In this document: positions 55,812 to 64,000 of the stretch, in pieces
How positions within the stretch are numbered: position 1 is the stretch's first letter
Layout of the letters: every line of letters begins with the position of its first letter
Assembly: GCF_003334855.1 (NCBI RefSeq)
Contig: NZ_QOWE01000019.1
Location: forward strand, 124,001 to 188,000
Reading direction: 5' to 3'
Length of the DNA: 64,000 nucleotides
From: Larkinella punicea
GTDB lineage: Bacteria > Bacteroidota > Bacteroidia > Cytophagales > Spirosomataceae
Made by a program: the position numbers and the translations under genes
The notes under the pieces: generated by a model
What the model was told of the DNA's origin: nothing
What the model saw: the letters and a program-made list of their open reading frames with translations, nothing else
The model's database searches: none

Positions 55812-56960
55812 TCAACGTTTAAAATCGGAAACCCATGCTTCCATCTCCAGATTTACTTTTTTTACCTGTTGAATGAAGACATCATTCGGTTTTTCCTGCT
55901 CGGTTAGTAGCCCTTTTTTACGAACACGATTTTCTAAATAGGCACCGCACAGGTGATAGCCAATACACGAAGGTGCCTTACGCAAGTGCGTATAAATCTC
56001 TTCGTAACCTTGTGAGGTATGCTCTTCGTGTCCTGTATTCTTATCAATAATGGCGTGACTACAATCAGCCACCAGCGTAGGCAGCCCCGTTTTTTTGTAC
56101 CAAAAATCCAGGTTCTGAAGGATTTGGGGGGGAGTAGAAAAGTGTTGAAAACTAAGAACGTCTACGTATGGCAAAGCCGCCTGAATCACTTCTTCTGAGA
56201 GAAGTTTGGAAGCTTCATACCGATCACCGAGTATCAAATGATTTGTATCGTACCTTCTGACTGCCTCGTGGGTTACCTTGTAATACTGACGGGCGATTCG
56301 AGACAGCTCCTTTTTTCCGCTTTCAGTCCTCAGTAATTCGGGATCGAAAATGGGGCCTTTCCACTTGTTTTTATTGGTAGTATGGACCCATATAGGGCAA
56401 TCGAGATAAAAATAGCCGATCAAATTGGGGTCGTCTGCCAGGCGGGCCGCTTCATCCCGAGCCACGTAGTCGCACCAATCCCTAAAGTCCTGACTAAAAA
56501 AATCAGGATGGCGAACTTCGGCATCCCACTGATGAAAGTCCGCAAAATGAAGCATATGGCAGTAGGGCATATTCAGCCACCGATACTCTTCTGCCGTAAA
56601 ATTACGGGAATGCCGGTGATTGGTCATTCCTCGGTTAACGACTTCCTGAGTCCATCCAACGGTATTAAACCCCCATTTTTTCAGATTGGGGCTGACATCT
56701 TTTGTGAGCCATTCTTTGAGGCTATTTTGGTACTTTTCTTGCCAGATTTTGCCATTTTCGGGATACCTCAACGTGGCTGAATCGATATGATTGAGCCCAA
56801 TGGAAAAGAAAGGTTTACCGGTAGGATCTTTCAAAAAAAAGCGTCCATTTGCTTTTTGGATTGAAAAATAACGTTTCCCTTTCCGAATGGGAAAGGCCTC
56901 AACTCCTAAACAACCCGTCATTCCAAAACCCAGTGTGAGCAGAAAATCCTTGCGGTTCAT
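55812..56960 (-). CDS. Agarase-like glycoside hydrolase (TIM barrel), active site atypical
   Basis: 382 residues. The N-terminus MNRKDFLLTLGFGMTGC looks like a lipoprotein-type export signal (Cys17). SIGLNHIDSATLRYPENG (53-70) and LKKWGFNTVGWTQEVVN (93-109) are typical of proteins annotated as agarase-like. LIGYFYLDCPIWVHT (180-194) lies where GH50/GH-A-type enzymes often have a D-N-E acid/base; here the segment reads LDCP. LVADCSHAI (about residue 295) is at the expected nucleophile position but also lacks Glu. So the fold is likely, the activity uncertain, perhaps on a non-agar galactan. It lies between heparinase (48 nt) and sulfatase genes. Confidence 0.6.
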   Translation of the reverse strand: MNRKDFLLTLGFGMTGCLGVEAFPIRKGKRYFSIQKANGRFFLKDPTGKPFFSIGLNHIDSATLRYPENGKIWQEKYQNSLKEWLTKDVSPNLKKWGFNTVGWTQEVVNRGMTNHRHSRNFTAEEYRWLNMPYCHMLHFADFHQWDAEVRHPDFFSQDFRDWCDYVARDEAARLADDPNLIGYFYLDCPIWVHTTNKNKWKGPIFDPELLRTESGKKELSRIARQYYKVTHEAVRRYDTNHLILGDRYEASKLLSEEVIQAALPYVDVLSFQHFSTPPQILQNLDFWYKKTGLPTLVADCSHAIIDKNTGHEEHTSQGYEEIYTHLRKAPSCIGYHLCGAYLENRVRKKGLLTEQEKPNDVFIQQVKKVNLEMEAWVSDFKR

Positions 56961-57008
56961 AGTTTTCCATTAGAGTTTTATTGCTATACGAATGATTGTC
57001 GTCACTGA

Positions 57009-59015
57009 TTACTTGAGAGCTGTTACAGTGAAACTATACGTCCCTTTGCTGGCGGTCTTGAGAGCTGTCAGCCGCAACCGATAAATCTGACTCCCCCATA
57101 CGTTCGACATTCGCTTATCTGGCAAATCGATAGGCTCCGCTTCGGCCAAAAACAGCAACGGGTCGTACTGCAGTGTCAACCGTTCCCCATCTACCCAAAA
57201 AGCAACCACACCTTTCTCCGTTATGTCGGGCGGGCGGGCGCACATGAAGTGGAACTGATTGTTGACCCTAACTTCGCCCAATACAAACGCATCGCGAAGC
57301 ACCAGACCGACACCATCGGGCTGTAGCGTAAACGAGCGATTCCACTGCTGAACGCCCGCCGAATCGTAAGCCTCGGCGAGGTCGAGCGAAAACGTCTTTT
57401 TCGCCGAATCAAACCGAACGTTTCTGGCGCGGTATTTCCTGCCATTTTTCTGGGATATACCGTTTATATTTGGTACGCTATGGTAATGGCTCAACATGGT
57501 CCAGATGCCGTATCGGTTGTTGCTGAAGGTTTGCTTTGTATACGTACCCACGCCCACGTCAATCAGCAGCGGCTTGTTTTTGTAAAAAAGAATAAAACTA
57601 CCGACGTCGTTGTGGTTATGGCTTTCGCCGTTGTGTCCTCCTTTGGCCGCCAGAAAATAGTTGCCGCTCCGCATGAAACACAACTCAGTTTGAGGATACC
57701 ATGAATATGGTGGTGTCGACAAGGCCCCTGGTGTTTTTTCGACCTCTTCCCACGTTCGCAGATTTTCTAACGTTCGGGTCAAATCCCGGCCGCTTCCGTG
57801 GCAACTACAGTTAACATAATCCGGGCTTTGTCGCGCCAGATAGGCCCCGAATTTCTGCATCGGTACGCTGTTGACCGCCTTACCGTACCGATAAATCATG
57901 CCCGCCGGTTTGTAAACTTTGGCAGGCGCATCGGCAAAATTGACCACCCAGCCATTACCAATGTAGGAATTGACAATGTATTCGCCCATATTTTTGATCA
58001 GCGGCTGGTCGAAGATCGATACCTTACCTCCTGTTGCCTGGTGCAGCAAAGCAAGGTATTCGTAAAGCTTTCCGGCAGCGAGGTCCCAATAAAACGGTCC
58101 TTCTTCACAGCCTCCGTCCTCGTGGTTGTAGTTAATGAACTTATCGACCGACTGCATCGTGCGTGCAACGGCCTGAGCCAGCTTTTGTGGGTCATTTTCC
58201 AGCAGCATGTAACAAGCCAGCACGTTGAAATTGCACCACGGATTCCAGTTGTTGACAAACGTCTGAGTGGGTTTCAGAGCTTGCCACCAGTAATCGTCCC
58301 GTTGCATGTAAGGGTCCAGAATCCGCCGTTGAAGTTCATGGCGTAACCGTTGGCTAATAAGCGGGTTTACATTGTCCATTGGTTCCGTCAGAAAATAGTG
58401 CGTCCAGGCCAGCAACGTACTCATGTCGCCCACTACCAGATCCAGAATAGCCTCATCAGGGTTAGGCAATGATCGGGGAGGACGATTTTTAGTCATCACA
58501 AAGAGATTATTGACCGATGCCCAACTGGTCTGTTCGCAAAAAAACCAGACTCCATCGATGATTTTATCCATAAAGCGCCCTTTCCCCTCCGCCAATTCGG
58601 CCACTACCAGATGGTTAAAGGCTACGGTATTGGTGTTGAAAGGTTCCTCCTGCCCCAGCCGCGATCCACTCCGTTCAAATTCGAGATAGCCCGAAGCGGT
58701 GATCTTCTGCCATGTATAATTCAGGTTTTCTTCGCCTTTCTTAATCAGGGAGGTCTTTAGCGAGCCGGTCATTTTATCCCACCCCGCCCGATCGGTATAG
58801 ACAGGGTAAGTGACCCATTTCTGATGGAGGATCAGCGTTTGATCCAGCCGACGCACATCGGCCGACTTTTGCAGTAAATTCCGTTCGTCGGCGGCAAAGG
58901 TCCTAAAGGAAAAAACAAGGATAAATGCAAGCAGTCTGAACACTGTCTTACGGTTTATTCCGACATTCCGGATAACAGCAAACATTAGATAATAAGAAAA
59001 CTGACTGGTTATCAT
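57009..59015 (-). CDS. Heparinase II/III-family polysaccharide lyase, paralog 2
   Basis: 668 residues. Same architecture as the protein at 26356-28320: helical toroid (NWNPWCNFNVLACYML, HEDGGCEEGPFYWDLAAGKL) and C-terminal beta-sandwich with GGHNGESHNHNDVGSFILF, PLLIDVGVGTYTKQTF and HYHSVPNINGISQ. Eliminative cleavage of a uronic-acid glycan is predicted in the periplasm. The long N-terminus makes a second start at 58985 (MFAVIRNVGINRKTVF) likely; either gives the hydrophobic segment LLAFILVFSFRTFA. It starts 11 nt (or 41 nt) after the concanavalin-like gene and is in the second SusCD operon. Confidence 0.87.
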   Translation of the reverse strand: MITSQFSYYLMFAVIRNVGINRKTVFRLLAFILVFSFRTFAADERNLLQKSADVRRLDQTLILHQKWVTYPVYTDRAGWDKMTGSLKTSLIKKGEENLNYTWQKITASGYLEFERSGSRLGQEEPFNTNTVAFNHLVVAELAEGKGRFMDKIIDGVWFFCEQTSWASVNNLFVMTKNRPPRSLPNPDEAILDLVVGDMSTLLAWTHYFLTEPMDNVNPLISQRLRHELQRRILDPYMQRDDYWWQALKPTQTFVNNWNPWCNFNVLACYMLLENDPQKLAQAVARTMQSVDKFINYNHEDGGCEEGPFYWDLAAGKLYEYLALLHQATGGKVSIFDQPLIKNMGEYIVNSYIGNGWVVNFADAPAKVYKPAGMIYRYGKAVNSVPMQKFGAYLARQSPDYVNCSCHGSGRDLTRTLENLRTWEEVEKTPGALSTPPYSWYPQTELCFMRSGNYFLAAKGGHNGESHNHNDVGSFILFYKNKPLLIDVGVGTYTKQTFSNNRYGIWTMLSHYHSVPNINGISQKNGRKYRARNVRFDSAKKTFSLDLAEAYDSAGVQQWNRSFTLQPDGVGLVLRDAFVLGEVRVNNQFHFMCARPPDITEKGVVAFWVDGERLTLQYDPLLFLAEAEPIDLPDKRMSNVWGSQIYRLRLTALKTASKGTYSFTVTALK

Positions 59016-59026
59016 TCCATTATTAG

Positions 59027-59749
59027 CTATGGTTTCGAGTATATCACCAGATTCTTGAATAATACGGCAGCCTTATAGTCCGCACTTCCTCTGACGCGTA
59101 AGGCTACGCGTCCGCCCGGAATCGTGTCGCTGTCGTCCGCTTCCAGCACGGTTTTACCGTTTATAGCCACCCATATTCTTGACAGATTCTGACCTACCTC
59201 TACGTTATAGTAAATGCCGGTGAGCAAACCGTCCTGCTCCGGCGCGCTGGTTAATACCCGCGCGCCGGGGTTGCGAGTGATGTAGGGTGTCCCCCCATGC
59301 GGAGCGTTTCGGAAAACGAAAAAGTAATTCTCCCGCGACCCAGTCCAGAAGTTCATGGCGCCGTTGTAATCGGCGGGAATGGTCAGCCCATCGGTGGCCT
59401 TGTTGCGGGCCGACAACAAGGTGACGACGATCGCTGCGGGCGATAAAAGCAAAAACTGATACCGGACAATAACCTGTTTTCCGTACGAATCAGGGCTCAA
59501 CAGCATCACCCCTTCCGAATTTTCCGCTTCTTCAAGACACGTTTGGTTGCCAATCGTGGCAAAGGCTCTACCAATTCCTAAAAACCGCCATTGAGCCAGA
59601 TTCTTCGAGGGAACGTCTTGCCGCTTCCACGTTTCGAAACGAGTAGCAGCCTGTGATCCGGTTTTCTCTTGATTGGCAACACGACAGGCCATCCATGACG
59701 TCGATATGACCAGAACAGCCAGGTATACGACAAAATTTTTAAGGTGCAT
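59027..59749 (-). CDS. Concanavalin-like (DUF1961-type) lipoprotein
   Basis: 240 residues from ATG 59749 (MHLKNFVVYLAVL). A lipobox STSWMAC precedes a jelly-roll-type beta domain: YGKQVIVRYQFLLLSPAAI, NFWTGSRENYFFVFRN, NVEVGQNLSRIWVAINGKTV and GRVALRVRGSADYKAAVLF. The pattern is like YesU/DUF1961 and other LamG-type sandwiches; a role in glycan binding or as a lyase auxiliary is possible. Neither catalytic residues nor a known substrate can be seen. It lies between susD (65 nt) and the lyase gene. Confidence 0.62.
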   Translation of the reverse strand: MHLKNFVVYLAVLVISTSWMACRVANQEKTGSQAATRFETWKRQDVPSKNLAQWRFLGIGRAFATIGNQTCLEEAENSEGVMLLSPDSYGKQVIVRYQFLLLSPAAIVVTLLSARNKATDGLTIPADYNGAMNFWTGSRENYFFVFRNAPHGGTPYITRNPGARVLTSAPEQDGLLTGIYYNVEVGQNLSRIWVAINGKTVLEADDSDTIPGGRVALRVRGSADYKAAVLFKNLVIYSKP

Positions 59750-59814
59750 TAAATAGTTGACTAACATGGAAAGTCCTCAGAATCCTTCGATAAGTAGGAC
59801 TAATGCATACACGA

Positions 59815-61431
59815 TCACCAGTTCGGGTTTTGTTTTAGCCCTGGGTTTAAAGCCAGTTCGTTCGTTGGGAGAGGCCAGAGGTAATCCCGGTTGGGTTTAA
59901 AACTCCGGAAACGGGCCTCCTGAACCAGAATGTAGTTATCAGCTGTCAGGAGCGGTTTGGTTTGTGTGCCAAACTCACTGGCAAAAAAATAGTTGCCCAG
60001 AATGGGTTTCGGCAATTCCATTTCGGCGGTTTTCCAACGAATCAAATCCCAGTATCGGTGGCCCTCCATGGCCAGTTCCACGCGCCGTTCCCGGCGAATT
60101 TCGTCCCGCATAGTCAGACCGTTGGTTTGGACAAAGACATTGGTGAGCGCCGGAATTTTACCGCGCTGACGGAGCAGATTAATCGACAGGTTTAAATCAG
60201 TATCGCTGATTTTTTCGGACAATTCGTAAGTAGCCTCGGCATAAATCAACAACACTTCTGCATAGCGAATGATCGGCAAATCGATGTAACTCCGCAGATT
60301 CCGATAATCGGTAAAGTCCATGTATTTGCGCATGGCAAAACCCGTGCGTTGTGCATTTAAAAGCGCTATCGTGAAAATGGCCAGATCGCTTGTCCAAGGG
60401 TCACCCCGCTTGGCCACCGTCTCGGAAAGACGCCCATCACGGTTGGTAAACACATCAATCGATGCTACGGGGGCTTTGTACAAAGGCGATTTAGTGATCG
60501 GAAGTCCATCGGTCATTAAATATGAATCGACTAACGCTTTGGTCGGGTTTGAGCGTCCGGTCTGGTAGTCCCGTGAGGCATTGTGGTTCACGATTGATTC
60601 GGTAACGCTTACGCCATATTGTTTGACCAGAATATTTTCCCGATTCTGTCGGCCCTCACCAGCCAATTGAAATAAATTGAAGTAGCTGGCAAATAACCCA
60701 TGCTCCTTGCTGTCCATCACTTTTTTTGCTGCTTCCTGAGCCAGCGTAAGATGAGTAGCTGGATTACCGTAGGCATGAAACTTGGAACGGGTTCCTTCGA
60801 ACAGGGCAGCACGGGCTTTAAACGCCCAGGCCGCCGTTTTGCTGATTCGACCATAGCCGACATTGGCTAAGGTGGTGGGGGTGGGCAGGTAATTGGCCGC
60901 TTCATCGAGGTCTTTGTAGATGCGGGCGATGACTTCGCTCCGGGAGTTGGCTGGCGCCGACAACTCGGCAGCATCTTCGCGCAGTGTTGTCAGAATCAGC
61001 GGTACATCACCATATCGCTGTAACAGTCCATAATAGGCGAAGGCTCTGAAAAACAGGGCTTCTCCGATGTAGACATTCGCCTGAGCCTGGCCGACACCAT
61101 TCGACAACGCCAGGGGGGCTTTCTCAATCAGATTATTGGCGGCCCGGATAAGCCGGTAGGGCGCATTGAAATCGGCATCGGTTGCCGGTACCAGCCGCGA
61201 CCCATCACTAATTTGATTGGACGCCGTAGCAAACGCATCGTCTGACCAGATGTCGTCGGTTATGGGCATGCCCGGCAGTAAGGTATATAAATAGTTGGCA
61301 GCGGCCTTCAAATCGTTCTCACTTTTCCAGAAGGATTGGTCGCTTAGTGCCGTCTCCGGGATACGGTCGACGTCACAACTTACGACGAACAGGCTCATCA
61401 ACAGCCCAATAAATAGTCGAATTATTTTCAT
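59815..61431 (-). CDS. SusD/RagB-family glycan-binding lipoprotein, second pair
   Basis: 538 residues with lipobox VVSC (Cys19). SusD signatures: ETALSDQSFWKSENDLKAAA, FFRAFAYYGLLQRYGDVPLI, ELAMEGHRYWDLIRWK and a final LKQNPNW. It pairs with the SusC encoded 31 nt upstream. Its sequence is clearly different from the SusD at 37503-39206, so the locus carries two distinct uptake pairs, presumably for different fragments of the same or related glycans. Confidence 0.95.
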   Translation of the reverse strand: MKIIRLFIGLLMSLFVVSCDVDRIPETALSDQSFWKSENDLKAAANYLYTLLPGMPITDDIWSDDAFATASNQISDGSRLVPATDADFNAPYRLIRAANNLIEKAPLALSNGVGQAQANVYIGEALFFRAFAYYGLLQRYGDVPLILTTLREDAAELSAPANSRSEVIARIYKDLDEAANYLPTPTTLANVGYGRISKTAAWAFKARAALFEGTRSKFHAYGNPATHLTLAQEAAKKVMDSKEHGLFASYFNLFQLAGEGRQNRENILVKQYGVSVTESIVNHNASRDYQTGRSNPTKALVDSYLMTDGLPITKSPLYKAPVASIDVFTNRDGRLSETVAKRGDPWTSDLAIFTIALLNAQRTGFAMRKYMDFTDYRNLRSYIDLPIIRYAEVLLIYAEATYELSEKISDTDLNLSINLLRQRGKIPALTNVFVQTNGLTMRDEIRRERRVELAMEGHRYWDLIRWKTAEMELPKPILGNYFFASEFGTQTKPLLTADNYILVQEARFRSFKPNRDYLWPLPTNELALNPGLKQNPNW

Positions 61432-61462
61432 GTCGTTTCAATGCGGTTTAGGGTGAACAGGC

Positions 61463-64000
61463 TTAAAATGTCAAGTTAACACCGGCGGCTACCGTACCGT
61501 AAAAAGGATAATCACTGGTTGCATTATCCTGGTTTTCAGGGTCGAACAATTGTTTAAAGACACCCAGTCGCGAGAATGTAAGAATATCCTGCCCCGTAAC
61601 GAACAACCGTGCTCTGGACAACCCTATTTTGCTGATCGCCTGAACGGGGAGCGAATACCCGATCTGAATATTCTTCAGCCGCATATACTGTCCGTTGAGC
61701 ATCCACTTGTCGGCGCGGAGATAATTGTGCGTACCCTGCAGGTAGGGACGCGGGAAGGCCGCATCCGCATTCGTCTCGGTCCAATAATTGCGGTGAATCG
61801 CCAGTGCCTGTATCCAGCCCTGATTCAGGGGCATGACGGTGGCAATAGCCGGGAAAAACGAACGCTTGCCTACCCCCTGAAAAAAGAATGAAAAATCGAG
61901 TCCTTTCCATTGCACGCTTCCGTTGAAGCCAAACAGAAATCGGGGTTGATTAGTACCCAGATAGACCAGATCGCCGGGATTTTCGGGGGTGCCGTTGCCC
62001 GGCGTAATGCGGTTATCACCGTTCAGGTCACGGTATTTTACGTCCCCTGTGCCAGTACGGTTATCCTGAAATGCCCATTCCTGCACCTGGGTCGCCGATG
62101 AGAAGTAACCATCTGTTTTGTAACCCCACAGCGAGTTGATCGGATACCCTTCCAGAATGCTGACGGTTCCGGCCGAAATCACTTTCCGACCGGCATAACT
62201 GAGCAGTTGGTTCTGATTATCTGACAGGTTGAAGGCGACGGAATAATTGACATCTTTTCCGATTTTATCCCGGTAGCGCAATTCGGTTTCCCAACCCCAG
62301 GATTTCAACTCACCGTTGTTGACGAGGGGCGTACTGACACCGAACGTAGCAGGCAACTGCAACGGAGTGAGCATGTTGCGGTTAAATTTTACATAATAAT
62401 CGACCGTAAGCTGGAGCCTGTTCTGTAAAAAGCCCAGGTCTACACCGCCATTAGCCGTCTCTACCGTTTCCCAGGTCAGGCTCGACGAAGGTACACTCCC
62501 CTGATAAAAGTACGTGGATCGAACTTCGGGGGTGCCCAGAATGAGGGCCGAACCCCGGTCGAGCAGGTTCAGGTAGTCGTACAGGCCAATGTTGTTGCCC
62601 AGCGCACTTCCCAATTGCCCCCAGGATCCCCGCAACTTGAATTCCGAGAAAAGCGGTAATACCGACGAAAACCAGTTTTCACGGTGCAGATTCCAGCCCA
62701 CCGAAGCCGCCGGAAATGCTTTTCGGCGATTGCCGGGGGCCAGCCGCGAGCTTTCGTCCACGCGCAGGGTCGCTTCAAAAAGGTACTTGTCGGCAAAATT
62801 GTAGTTGATACGCCCGAAATACGACTGATACGCAAACGTTTCTATGGTTTGTGTATTGACTTTGGTAAGATCGTTACCCAGGTTGAGCGAAGGCAAATCA
62901 TTACTGGCGAGATTGTTGGCCGAAGAAAACACACTGGAAAACCGTCCATCTTCCCATTGATACCCCACTAGGGCCTGGATCGTATGATTCGTTCCAATCC
63001 GGGTGTTGTAATCGGCCAGCAACTGAATGTTATTGTTGAGCCGCGTACCGCGCGTTACTTCAAATACGTTCGGATTATTGAGGTAAAATGAAGGCCTTAC
63101 CCGGTTCCAGAGTTCAATCGTTCGGGCAAAGCGTTCCCGGTCTTCGAGTCGATACTGTACCCCATAAATTGCCCGGAGCTGGAGCCCTTTCACGACCTCG
63201 GCTAACCGAAACGTAAATACCCCGTCAAAATAATTTCGGTCACGGTTGTTGTAGCCTCCGGCAGTTAGCTGCGCATATGTATTGTTGCCTGAAGAACCGC
63301 CTTCACCGTTTAACCGACCTTCCGGAGTAAGTAGCGGCCAACGGGTCCGGAGCCGATAAACCTGGTAGAGAAGAGCATTGCCGTCGGTGGCACTAACGGG
63401 CGCTTTTTGCTTTTCAAGGGTATAGGCAATCCGCGAGTCGAACGACAGTTTGCGCGTCAATTGAGCCGTCAGGTTGAGTCGGGCATTGTAACGCTGTAAT
63501 TGATCGGGGCCTACTTTAAATACGCCCTGCTTATGGTAATACCCCAGCGACGCTAAAAAACTCAGCTTATCGGTTCCTCCGCGCGCCGACAGGTTATGCG
63601 TTTGCATATAGGACCGGTCGCGGATCATTTGCTTCACCAAATCTTTCTGATTGTAAAAAATGTATCGATTGGTATCGACCGGATTGACGACATATTCGAC
63701 CCTATCCCGAATTCGTTGCAGATCTTCATCCGTGTATTCCGGGCCTGCCCCCGAATTGGCCCGCGCCAGGTTCGCAAATTGTGCTTCTTCCATCAGCGAC
63801 AGGCGTTCGGGTACATTGAGTGCCCAGTCAAACCCAATCTGATTGGAATAGTCGAACGTGGTTTTTCCCGCTACGCCTTTTTTGGTCGTCACCAGTATCA
63901 CTCCGCCAGCCGCCTGCGCCCCGTAGATGGCAGCCGCAGCCGCGTCTTTCAGGACACTAATGCTTTCAACATCGTTGGGGTTGATGGTCTGCAAGGTGAG
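61463..64000 (-). CDS. SusC/RagA TonB-dependent transporter, 5' end outside window
   Basis: At least 845 codons are open to the window edge; the reading frame continues past 64000, so the signal peptide, carboxypeptidase-D-like domain and start of the plug are missing here. The visible part begins in the plug (VESISVLKDAAAAAIYGAQA) and goes on through the outer-membrane barrel to VAAGVNLTF. Whether it has an STN domain and its own sigma/FecR regulator cannot be known from this window. It heads the operon for SusD, concanavalin-like protein, lyase, agarase-like enzyme and sulfatase. Confidence 0.95.
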   Translation of the reverse strand, partial: LTLQTINPNDVESISVLKDAAAAAIYGAQAAGGVILVTTKKGVAGKTTFDYSNQIGFDWALNVPERLSLMEEAQFANLARANSGAGPEYTDEDLQRIRDRVEYVVNPVDTNRYIFYNQKDLVKQMIRDRSYMQTHNLSARGGTDKLSFLASLGYYHKQGVFKVGPDQLQRYNARLNLTAQLTRKLSFDSRIAYTLEKQKAPVSATDGNALLYQVYRLRTRWPLLTPEGRLNGEGGSSGNNTYAQLTAGGYNNRDRNYFDGVFTFRLAEVVKGLQLRAIYGVQYRLEDRERFARTIELWNRVRPSFYLNNPNVFEVTRGTRLNNNIQLLADYNTRIGTNHTIQALVGYQWEDGRFSSVFSSANNLASNDLPSLNLGNDLTKVNTQTIETFAYQSYFGRINYNFADKYLFEATLRVDESSRLAPGNRRKAFPAASVGWNLHRENWFSSVLPLFSEFKLRGSWGQLGSALGNNIGLYDYLNLLDRGSALILGTPEVRSTYFYQGSVPSSSLTWETVETANGGVDLGFLQNRLQLTVDYYVKFNRNMLTPLQLPATFGVSTPLVNNGELKSWGWETELRYRDKIGKDVNYSVAFNLSDNQNQLLSYAGRKVISAGTVSILEGYPINSLWGYKTDGYFSSATQVQEWAFQDNRTGTGDVKYRDLNGDNRITPGNGTPENPGDLVYLGTNQPRFLFGFNGSVQWKGLDFSFFFQGVGKRSFFPAIATVMPLNQGWIQALAIHRNYWTETNADAAFPRPYLQGTHNYLRADKWMLNGQYMRLKNIQIGYSLPVQAISKIGLSRARLFVTGQDILTFSRLGVFKQLFDPENQDNATSDYPFYGTVAAGVNLTF

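Noticed and set aside
1-64000. tRNA, rRNA, CRISPR arrays, insertion sequences or prophage genes
   Set aside because: None could be supported; no cloverleaf, repeat-spacer pattern, intact transposase or terminal inverted repeat pair was found by eye.

Overview
The window comes from a Bacteroidota genome, most likely a Cytophagales member of the Spirosomataceae (Spirosoma/Larkinella-like). The evidence is two SusC/SusD pairs, a FecR/ECF-sigma pair, two type IX secretion (T9SS) C-terminal sorting domains, TAnnTTTG-type promoter boxes, DUF5916 and DUF2490 proteins, and many one-domain sulfatases. No rRNA, tRNA, CRISPR array or intact transposon was seen. The genus is inferred from gene content only. 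Left region (1-18.4 kb): a diheme peroxidase lipoprotein gene on the minus strand diverges from a plus-strand stress/efflux block. That block holds an OmpR-type response regulator and histidine kinase, then a TolC / RND pump / adaptor operon, then a DUF1259 (LppY/LpqO) protein, a broken outer-membrane protein gene, a DUF5916 protein, a long-chain chromate transporter (ChrA) and a broken DUF2490 gene. The regulator gene, tolC and the DUF1259 gene share a promoter layout: an 11-bp-spaced direct repeat (TTCAG-N6-TTCAC) 15-16 bp upstream of the -7 box. This points to one autoregulated regulon. From 14.5 to 18.4 kb come decayed genes, an orphan immunity-like protein, a DUF1810 protein and the remnant of a polymerase-palm-like gene. 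Several genes here are broken by single-base losses, all shifting the frame the same way. Right region (18.4-64 kb): every gene is on the minus strand and together they form a very large polysaccharide utilisation locus. Read in the direction of transcription, from high to low coordinates, the parts are as follows. (a) A SusC (cut by the window edge), SusD, concanavalin-like lipoprotein, heparinase II/III-type lyase, agarase-like TIM barrel and sulfatase, ending near a hairpin. (b) A sulfatase, sugar isomerase/epimerase, alpha/beta hydrolase, two PQQ dehydrogenases with an internal heme-c domain, and another sulfatase. (c) ECF sigma factor, FecR, STN-type SusC and SusD, ending at a strong hairpin. 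(d) A double alpha/beta-hydrolase esterase, two tandem T9SS-secreted CBM3 proteins with an unrecognised N-terminal domain, a second heparinase-type lyase, sialate O-acetylesterase-like protein, a second double esterase, sulfatase, GH28 and an FAD oxidoreductase. Blocks (b) and (c) start with nearly the same promoter-like sequence. The likely overall role is capture and breakdown of a sulfated, O-acetylated, uronic-acid-containing heteropolysaccharide. Secreted CBM-bearing proteins would bind the matrix, SusCD would import fragments, sulfatases and esterases would strip decorations, lyases and GH28 would cut the backbone, and the PQQ enzymes could oxidise released sugars in the periplasm. The substrate is inferred. 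The most novel-looking parts are the paired unknown-domain/CBM3 proteins, the two shared-promoter sets and the agarase-like protein with unusual active-site segments.
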